A stretch of 8,818 nt of DNA, taken from Prolixibacteraceae bacterium (GTDB taxonomy: Bacteria > Bacteroidota > Bacteroidia > Bacteroidales > Prolixibacteraceae). Both the position numbers and the translations under genes were made by a program. Positions within the stretch are counted from its first letter, which is position 1; each line of letters starts with the position of its first letter. Positions 1 to 4,883 of the stretch are shown here, in pieces. Location of the stretch: positions 1-8,818 of the forward strand of contig JAGODU010000163.1 of the NCBI GenBank assembly GCA_017998095.1, given 5' to 3'. The notes beneath the pieces are model-generated. The model saw only the letters and a list, made by a program, of their open reading frames with translations. It ran no database searches and was not told the DNA's origin.

Positions 1-1249
1 AATAGCTTTGATTTCTTCAGAAAATATTGACTATCATACCGATAATATAATTGATGCTGAAGGTTTGCTGTTAATTCCGGGTGTTATTGATGACCAGGTA
101 CATTTCCGCGAACCGGGACTTATTCATAAAGGGGATATTTATTCAGAATCAAAATCCGGTATTGCAGGTGGCGTAACTTCCTTTATGGAAATGCCTAATA
201 CTGTTCCTCAAACAGTTACTGTTGAATTGCTTGAAGAAAAATATAAGAGGGCTTCTGATGTTTCCCTTGCCAACTTCTCTTTTTATATTGGAGCTACAAA
301 TAATAATCTGGATGAAGTTCTTAAAACAAACCCATCTGAAGTGTGCGGAATAAAATGCTTTATGGGTTCTTCTACGGGCAATATGCTCGTTGAAGGCACA
401 GGTCTTGAAGATCTTTTTAAAAATGCCCATATGCTGGTTGCTACTCATAATGAAGAAGAAGCTATTATTAAAGCTAATATTGAAATATTTAAAAACAGAT
501 TTGGTGAAAACGTTCCGGTAAAATATCATGCTGAAATCAGAAGCGCAGAAGCTTGTTTTGAATCAAGCAGAAAAGCTGTTGAACTTGCTGTGAAATATGG
601 CACCCGACTTCATATCCTTCATCTTTCAACAGAAAAGGAAATGGATTTGTTTTCCAATGACGATGTTTCCGTGAAAAAGATTACTAATGAGGTTTGTGTA
701 CATCACCTCTGGTTTGATGAGGGCGATTATGATAAATATGGCAGTAAAATCAAATGGAATCCTTCAATTAAAAAAGCATCAGACAGAGATGCTCTGAGAG
801 AAGCTGTTAAAACCGGAAAGATAGATATTGTAGCTACCGACCATGCCCCTCATACTCTGGAAGAAAAAAACAATACTTACTTCAAATCTCCTTCCGGAGG
901 CCCCCTTCTTCAACACTCGCTTCAGGCTATGCTTGAAATGGCTTCCAATGGAATATTTACTTATGAGAAGGTAATTGAAAAAATGTGTCATCTCCCTGCT
1001 GTATTATTTTCTATACCTGACCGAGGTTTTATACGACAAGGATATAAGGCCGACCTTGTTCTGGTTGATCCTGATTCACATTTTGAAGTCACTTCCAAAA
1101 ATATATTGTATAAATGCGGATGGTCACCTTTCGAAGGTCAGGTTTTTAAACATTCAGTAAAAAAGACCTGGGTAAACGGAAATCTGGTTTATGACAATGG
1201 TATATTCAATGAAGCAGTAAAAGGTCAAAGACTTCGTTTCAATAGATAA
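1..1249 (+). CDS. pyrC: Dihydroorotase, 5'-truncated by window edge
   Basis: Interconverts carbamoyl-aspartate and dihydroorotate, the third step of de novo pyrimidine synthesis; a cytosolic metal-dependent amidohydrolase. The frame is open from base 2 with no stop before the first TTG at 8-10, and the first visible residues look like the end of an N-terminal beta-sandwich strand. Some 25-30 residues therefore lie outside the window, and the TTG is not taken as the start. Numbering from that TTG, I see DDQVHFREPG at 28-37, a candidate carboxylated Lys116 in GIKCFMGSS, His174 in YHAEI, LHILHLST at 201-208, TDHAPH at 277-282 and the C-terminal GWSPFEG block at 371-377. The first metal His of the usual HxH motif is Gln30. 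The blocks match the Bacteroidota form of dihydroorotase from memory; a hydantoinase or allantoinase is less likely. The gene converges on cheB across a repeat-filled gap, with no clear intrinsic terminator. Confidence 0.92.
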   Translation, partial: IALISSENIDYHTDNIIDAEGLLLIPGVIDDQVHFREPGLIHKGDIYSESKSGIAGGVTSFMEMPNTVPQTVTVELLEEKYKRASDVSLANFSFYIGATNNNLDEVLKTNPSEVCGIKCFMGSSTGNMLVEGTGLEDLFKNAHMLVATHNEEEAIIKANIEIFKNRFGENVPVKYHAEIRSAEACFESSRKAVELAVKYGTRLHILHLSTEKEMDLFSNDDVSVKKITNEVCVHHLWFDEGDYDKYGSKIKWNPSIKKASDRDALREAVKTGKIDIVATDHAPHTLEEKNNTYFKSPSGGPLLQHSLQAMLEMASNGIFTYEKVIEKMCHLPAVLFSIPDRGFIRQGYKADLVLVDPDSHFEVTSKNILYKCGWSPFEGQVFKHSVKKTWVNGNLVYDNGIFNEAVKGQRLRFNR

Positions 1250-1279
1250 ATAAAGCAAAGCTAAAAAATCGTAGTTTGT

Positions 1280-1310
1280 AACAAAGCGTGGCAATCTGCT
1301 GTTATAAGGG
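1280..1310 (+). repeat. Degenerate copy of the 40-bp repeat
   Basis: The segment keeps the core AAAGCGTGGCAATCTG followed by a diverged tail ending in AAGGG. It sits one unit (39 bp, measured at GCAATCTG) before the equivalent core of the first perfect copy. Its 5' half, where TCATTGCGAG is expected, is eroded. It reads as an older, decayed member of the tandem array. Confidence 0.6.
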
Positions 1311-1418
1311 TCATTGCGAGCGTAGCGCGGCAATCTGTTGTTTCAAGGGGTCATTGCGAGCGTAGCGCGGCAATCTGTTGTTTCAAGGGGTCATTGCGAG
1401 CGTAGCGCGGCAATCTGT
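1311..1418 (+). repeat. Tandem 40-bp repeats, two perfect copies plus a partial one
   Basis: TCATTGCGAG starts at 1311, 1351 and 1391, an exact 40-bp period. Copies 1311-1350 and 1351-1390 are identical base for base. The third follows the consensus through GCAATCTGT (ends 1418) and then diverges. Each unit has the conserved ends TCATTGCGAG and GCAATCTG around a GC-rich middle (CGTAGCGCG), joined by a linker of the type TTGTTTCAAGGGG. The identity implies recent duplication or slippage. The core resembles short dispersed repeats I have seen in many bacterial genomes, so it is probably a REP-like or MITE-like element; this is from memory and not checked. Confidence 0.92.
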
Positions 1419-1429
1419 CCATTAGAAGA

Positions 1430-1460
1430 ACAGATTGCTTCACTTCGTTCGCAATGACGG
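1430..1460 (-). repeat. Inverted copy of the repeat
   Basis: On the minus strand this reads CCGTCATTGCGA, a variable middle, then GCAATCTGT, so it is the same element in opposite orientation. It faces the partial copy at 1391-1418 across an 11-nt loop. The outer 9 bp (1391-1399 with 1449-1457) and inner 9 bp (1410-1418 with 1430-1438) pair perfectly, while the middle 10 pairs only partly. The result is a hairpin with 28-nt arms. Confidence 0.85.
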
Positions 1461-1491
1461 TAGTTCAAAGTTCGCAACAATCTATTATCCA

Positions 1492-1526
1492 ACAGATTGC
1501 TTCGTCGTACCTCCTCGCAATGACGG
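1492..1526 (-). repeat. Second inverted copy with a longer middle
   Basis: The minus strand reads CCGTCATTGCGAGG, a middle containing GGTACGACGAA, then GCAATCTGT. The ends match the tandem copies, including all ten bases of TCATTGCGAG, but the middle is several bases longer and different. It is therefore a subtype of the same family rather than a recent duplicate. It could pair with any of the plus-oriented copies, giving alternative nested folds. A short ACAATCT at 1477-1483 just upstream may be the remnant of another plus-oriented half copy. Confidence 0.8.
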
Positions 1527-1564
1527 TGTTACGATCGAATTTCCTCTATATACTATAATTCTCT

Positions 1565-2632
1565 TTATTTTAAAAAATGGCTGGTCAGGAATATTGGTAT
1601 TTCACTCAATGACATAATTTTTTGATGAGCTTCAAGTAATGCAGCCTGATAAGGCATACCATATACAACAGAGGATTCCTTATCCTGAGCAATTGTTAAA
1701 GCCCCGGCATTCTTCATGTTGAGTAAGCCTTTTGCACCATCTGCTCCCATACCGGTAAGTATTATTCCAATAGCTTTCCTTTTTATTGAAGCAGCTACAG
1801 AGTCGAACATTACATCAACAGATGGTCTGTGCCTGTTAACGGGCTCAGTATCCAAAATATTCACTTTACACAATCTGGGAGTACCCGAAACAACCATATG
1901 CTTATTTCCCGGAGCAATCAATACTCTGCCGGGAACAACCATGTCGTTGTCTTTTGCTTCAATTACTTCAAGTTCACATATATCGTTAAGCCTGTTGGCA
2001 AAAAGCTTGGTAAATCCCTGAGGCATGTGTTGTGTAATTACTATGCCCGGCATGTTCTTGGGCAAGCGTCTCAATATATACTCAATTGCAGTGGTTCCTC
2101 CTGCCGATGCTCCAATAGCTATTATTTCATCAAAAGAACTGGTAACCGGTTTTGGTGCTTCAGCTCTCATGTTGTCAAGATCAAAAATCAGCTTTTGCTT
2201 TTGCCTTACATTAGCGTTAGCTGCTCCTTTAACTTTTTCACACAGGAAAGTATAAAATTCGTAAAGATTTGTATCAGATTTTAATTTCGTTGGTTTGTTT
2301 ATAATGTCGATAGCACCCCTGTGGTATGCATCAAGACATATTTCCCTGTTGCCTTCAGTAATGCTCGAAACAATAACAACAGGAATCGGATGTTGCTTCA
2401 TTAGTTTTGAAAGGAAGGTAAGTCCATCCATTCCCGGCATTTCAATATCAAGGGTAATCACATCAGGAATTACACGCTCAATTATATCAACAGCTTTAAA
2501 TGCATCTTCAGCTGTGCCAATCAGCTCAAGTTCATCATCGGAGTCTATGGCATTTGCTATCAACCTTCTGAAAATCACAGAATCATCAACAACAAGCACC
2601 TTAATTCTTTTGGGTTTAATATTATTCTCCAT
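1565..2632 (-). CDS. cheB: Chemotaxis response regulator protein-glutamate methylesterase/deamidase CheB
   Basis: CheB removes methyl groups from receptor glutamates and can deamidate glutamines, acting in the cytoplasm when phosphorylated by CheA. At 355 residues it has the usual length. The receiver domain (about 10-125) has the acidic pair Asp16-Asp17, phosphoacceptor Asp62 in LDIEMPGMDG, Ser89/Ser90 and Lys113 of NKP. After a linker, the methylesterase domain (about 167-350) shows Ser176 in GASAGGT, His202 in TQHMP and Asp298 in TGMGADG, the expected catalytic triad, so the enzyme looks intact. The ATG at 2632 is the only good start: an in-frame TAA lies eight codons upstream. Unlike the other genes it lacks a well-placed Shine-Dalgarno site and follows cheD after 100 nt, so it might be transcribed partly on its own. 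It is the last gene of the che cluster. Confidence 0.97.
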   Translation of the reverse strand: MENNIKPKRIKVLVVDDSVIFRRLIANAIDSDDELELIGTAEDAFKAVDIIERVIPDVITLDIEMPGMDGLTFLSKLMKQHPIPVVIVSSITEGNREICLDAYHRGAIDIINKPTKLKSDTNLYEFYTFLCEKVKGAANANVRQKQKLIFDLDNMRAEAPKPVTSSFDEIIAIGASAGGTTAIEYILRRLPKNMPGIVITQHMPQGFTKLFANRLNDICELEVIEAKDNDMVVPGRVLIAPGNKHMVVSGTPRLCKVNILDTEPVNRHRPSVDVMFDSVAASIKRKAIGIILTGMGADGAKGLLNMKNAGALTIAQDKESSVVYGMPYQAALLEAHQKIMSLSEIPIFLTSHFLK

Positions 2633-2645
2633 CCCTGTTTCTTTT

Positions 2646-2679
2646 AAATCTTAATAATTACAAAATCATCTTAAACAAA
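2646..2679 (-). promoter_or_regulatory. Possible weak Bacteroidota-type promoter ahead of cheB
   Basis: In the 100-nt gap between cheD and cheB, the minus strand has TTTG (2676-2679), 22 nt of spacer, then TAAGATTT (2646-2653), ending 13 nt before the cheB ATG. This is similar to the TTTG / TAnnTTTG promoter known from Bacteroidota, but the downstream box is imperfect, the spacer is slightly long and the leader would be very short. In AT-rich DNA such matches arise by chance. The remainder of the gap shows no gene and no terminator hairpin. Confidence 0.2.
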
Positions 2680-2732
2680 TCCCCTTCAAATTTTCGTCTT
2701 TTAAACCACATGCCATCACCACCAATCCAACA

Positions 2733-3197
2733 TTAAAATTTTATATTTTGTATTAAATCAACTTTAACATTTCCATCATAGGGATTAAATAATATTTTTC
2801 TTCCTGCTGTTCCTCCTGTCAACTCTTCAACAATAGGTATTCCTAATTCAGTAAGTTTTTGCTTAGCTACTTCAATATTCCTTAATCCTACGTTAAAAAC
2901 AGCCTGATCAAACTTAAGCATACTTGCTCCTCCAAAAATCTTGGCAGTAAGTCGTTTCCTTACTGCTCCGGCAAGAATCACCTTATCATGTAATTCCGTA
3001 ATGGCAACATCACCATATCTTAAATCGGGATTTCCTTTATTAGTCCAATGAGGCAGCATAAAATGATTTACCCCTCCAATCCTGGTGCCTTCGTCCCAAA
3101 GAACAACGGCAATACAAGAACCGAGAATTGTAAAAACTTTCATCTCCTCCGATACTATTGCAAGTTCTCCCTGCTTAAGATATTTTATCTTATCCAA
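2733..3197 (-). CDS. cheD: Chemoreceptor glutamine deamidase CheD (TTG start)
   Basis: CheD converts specific receptor glutamines to glutamates in the cytoplasm, tuning receptor signalling and creating methylation sites. The 154-residue protein has the family blocks in order: TILGSCIAVVLWD with the catalytic Cys28, GGVNHFMLP with the catalytic His45, RYGDVAITEL near 60-69, KIFGGASM near 86-93, and VGLRNIE near 103-109. The start is TTG: the frame runs back from it to a TAA with no ATG between, and a strong AGAGGAG site lies 8 nt upstream. This start also places Cys28 where the family expects it. The gene follows the double-receiver protein by 13 nt, and its ribosome site overlaps that gene's stop codon, suggesting coupled translation. 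No CheC gene, the usual partner, is visible. Confidence 0.95.
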   Translation of the reverse strand: MDKIKYLKQGELAIVSEEMKVFTILGSCIAVVLWDEGTRIGGVNHFMLPHWTNKGNPDLRYGDVAITELHDKVILAGAVRKRLTAKIFGGASMLKFDQAVFNVGLRNIEVAKQKLTELGIPIVEELTGGTAGRKILFNPYDGNVKVDLIQNIKF

Positions 3198-3205
3198 TTT
3201 ATATA

Positions 3206-3212
3206 CTCCTCT
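3206..3212 (-). promoter_or_regulatory. Shine-Dalgarno site that fixes the cheD TTG start
   Basis: The minus strand reads AGAGGAG, then 8 nt (TATATAAA), then TTG. It is the best ribosome-binding match ahead of this frame and overlaps the TAG stop (3211-3213) of the upstream response-regulator gene. It supports the TTG at 3197 as the start of cheD. Confidence 0.8.
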
Positions 3213-4008
3213 ATACCAGTTTCTCCTTTAACGTTTCGAGTGTAAAGGGTTTAACCAAATAATCATCCATTCCTGAGTCATAACAACGTTTTACACTTTC
3301 TTCTGATTCATTGGCTGTTATAGCAATTATTTTAGCTCTCAAATCAGAATTAGTCTCATTCTCCCTAATCTTTTCGGTAGCTTCAGTACCATCCATCCCG
3401 GGCATGTAAATATCCATTAGAACAAAAGGATAAAAAGTTGATTTACACATATCTACAGCCATTTGCCCGTTAGAAGCCACATCATATTCATAGCCAAGCT
3501 TCGAAATGAACATGCCCAGAACCTTTTGATTCAAAGGATTGTCTTCCACAAGCAAAACCTTGCCTGATGGATTGGCAACAGCCCTAACCTGCTTTTTAAA
3601 TAAATCGGCAGAAGGCTCTTCTGCTTTTTCAGTTTTGTGTAAAATATTATCAAGTCTTATTTTCAATTCAGTATTATCTACAGGCAGTCTTAAAATATCA
3701 AATGCATTATTGAATTTTCTTAATCTTACATCAACCTTAATCTTCGGATTAATTGTAAAAAGAACCTTGAAATTTTTATTGTCTGTCTCTTTTAAAACTT
3801 CATTTATAAAGTTTAATCCTTTTTTCCCATCCTCCCCACAATTAACAATAAACAAATCAAAATGATATGCTTTTGCCCTGAATATTGCCCTTTCTACAGA
3901 TCCCGAAACTGAAAATTCAAAACCTTGTGAAACAATTTCATTTTTAATTTCTTCAATTACCTTTTGCTGGTCTTCCACCAACAAAACTCTCATCGTTTCT
4001 TTTTCCAT
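3211..4008 (-). CDS. Double-receiver response regulator with degenerate first receiver (CheY-position protein)
   Basis: The 265-residue protein has two receiver domains and no output domain. Receiver 1 (about 6-122) keeps the acidic pair Glu12-Asp13 and Thr85. Its phosphoacceptor position is Asn56 (FIVNCGEDG) and the conserved Lys before Pro is Leu108 (LRLPVD), so it is probably not phosphorylated. Receiver 2 (about 149-265) is complete: Glu155-Asp156, Asp199 in LMDIYMPGMDG, Thr231 and Lys253 in VKPF, and resembles receivers of hybrid kinases. A linker rich in Lys, Glu and Ala (about 123-148) joins them. The gene lies between cheR (4 nt upstream) and cheD (13 nt downstream), where a CheY might be expected, so CheA is the likely phosphodonor for Asp199. 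Met6 (3993) is an alternative start. Its target, whether a motor or another protein, cannot be read from the window. Confidence 0.9.
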   Translation of the reverse strand: MEKETMRVLLVEDQQKVIEEIKNEIVSQGFEFSVSGSVERAIFRAKAYHFDLFIVNCGEDGKKGLNFINEVLKETDNKNFKVLFTINPKIKVDVRLRKFNNAFDILRLPVDNTELKIRLDNILHKTEKAEEPSADLFKKQVRAVANPSGKVLLVEDNPLNQKVLGMFISKLGYEYDVASNGQMAVDMCKSTFYPFVLMDIYMPGMDGTEATEKIRENETNSDLRAKIIAITANESEESVKRCYDSGMDDYLVKPFTLETLKEKLV

Positions 4009-4012
4009 CTGA

Positions 4013-4870
4013 TCAGCTAATTTTCACATAAACACTTGGACTAACCTGCTTAATGGCAGTCGAAAAATGTGTTACCGTTTCAGATAATCCGACAAATAAA
4101 TATCCTCCGGGCTTCACTTTTGCAATCAATTTGTTAACTACTTCCTTTTTTGAAACATCCTCAAAATAAATCAGGGTGTTTCTGCAAAATACAACATCTA
4201 AAGAATTATCCTGAAAAAAATAATCATCAACAAGATTCAATATTGAAAAATGCACTTTTTCCCTTAAATTTCTTACAACCCTTATCTTGTTTTCATTACC
4301 ATCTTTTCCTGCAAGAAAATATTTCTTTACAATGCTCTGATCTACACCCCTGACAGTATCTTTATTGTAAATCGCTCTGAATGCTTTCATTACTGAAGCA
4401 TTGCTAATATCAGTTGCATAAATTGTGTAGTCAAATCCGGGATTTTTCAGTTGGTGTTCATTCAGAACAATCGCCATTGTATATGGTTCCTCTCCCGTTG
4501 AACATCCTGCACTCCAAATCTTAAATCCGGAATACTTGTCTCCTGCATATTTTGAAAGTACATTATCTCTGAGAAAGTTGAAATGATCATTTTCTCTGAA
4601 AAATTCAGTTTTATGAGTTGTAAGTTCATCTATCATACACTCAAATTCACCACTTTTCTTACCTTCAGGAGAAAATGCATAATCAAGATAATCTTTGAAG
4701 TTAGAAATACCGGTGTTTCTAAGTCTCTTTATCAATCTGGAATTTACCATCACAATCTTAATCGGGCTAAGCTTAATACCCAGATTCTCAAGCATAAAAA
4801 CCTGTATACGTTTAAATTCAGCTTCTGTTAATTGCTGACTATAAATATTAGTTGCATCATGCGGAATCAT
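4013..4870 (-). CDS. cheR: Chemotaxis protein methyltransferase CheR
   Basis: CheR uses S-adenosylmethionine to methylate glutamates in the cytoplasmic helices of chemoreceptors. At 285 residues it matches the family length. An N-terminal helical domain (about 12-75) leads to TTHKTEFFRE (84-93). The Rossmann-type methyltransferase core has the SAM-binding WSAGCSTGEEPY (119-130), ATDIS (152-156) and VVFCRNTLIYF (226-236), with GLSET (261-265) near the end. The beta-subdomain lies around 165-210; its loop (YFLAGKDGNENKIRV) is as long as that of E. coli CheR by eye, which may matter for receptor tethering. An AGGAAG site sits 7 nt before the ATG and overlaps the stop of the receptor gene, which ends 11 nt upstream. 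The enzyme appears intact. Confidence 0.96.
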   Translation of the reverse strand: MIPHDATNIYSQQLTEAEFKRIQVFMLENLGIKLSPIKIVMVNSRLIKRLRNTGISNFKDYLDYAFSPEGKKSGEFECMIDELTTHKTEFFRENDHFNFLRDNVLSKYAGDKYSGFKIWSAGCSTGEEPYTMAIVLNEHQLKNPGFDYTIYATDISNASVMKAFRAIYNKDTVRGVDQSIVKKYFLAGKDGNENKIRVVRNLREKVHFSILNLVDDYFFQDNSLDVVFCRNTLIYFEDVSKKEVVNKLIAKVKPGGYLFVGLSETVTHFSTAIKQVSPSVYVKIS

Positions 4871-4877
4871 AAGTTTG

Positions 4878-4883
4878 CTTCCT
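4878..4883 (-). promoter_or_regulatory. Shine-Dalgarno site of cheR overlapping the mcp stop
   Basis: The minus strand reads AGGAAG followed by 7 nt and the cheR ATG at 4870. Its first two bases lie within the TAG stop (4882-4884) of the receptor gene, an arrangement that favours translational coupling. Confidence 0.65.

Larger units (their letters stand above)
1250..1564. other. Gene-free convergent intergenic region filled with repeats
   Basis: This 315-nt stretch separates the stop codons of pyrC (plus) and cheB (minus). I see no credible gene. Small open frames here run through the repeat copies and have no start or motif support. No hairpin followed by a T tract, the usual intrinsic terminator, is evident on either strand. 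The repeat hairpins listed separately are the only strong structure and could slow or stop transcription from both sides, which is an inference. Confidence 0.85.

Noticed and set aside
8..10. TTG as the true start of pyrC
   Set aside because: The frame is open to the window edge and the expected N-terminal strand of the family is missing, so the gene is cut by the edge.
149..529. A 126-codon minus-strand open frame inside pyrC
   Set aside because: It is the antisense of conserved dihydroorotase motifs; its composition is what the reverse strand of an AT-rich gene gives.
1250..1285. Intrinsic terminator directly after pyrC
   Set aside because: The region has A-rich runs but no stem of useful length followed by T residues.
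1311..1418. CRISPR array
   Set aside because: The linkers between repeats are identical rather than unique spacers, the copies are only 40 bp apart with inverted members nearby, and no cas gene is present.
1435..1617. A 60-codon plus-strand open frame crossing the inverted repeats
   Set aside because: It is made largely of translated repeat copies (RNDG occurs twice) and then runs over the antisense of the cheB end; no ribosome site, no motif.
1829..2284. A 151-codon plus-strand open frame opposite cheB
   Set aside because: It is the antisense of a fully conserved CheB with all catalytic residues; it has no family resemblance and no ribosome site.
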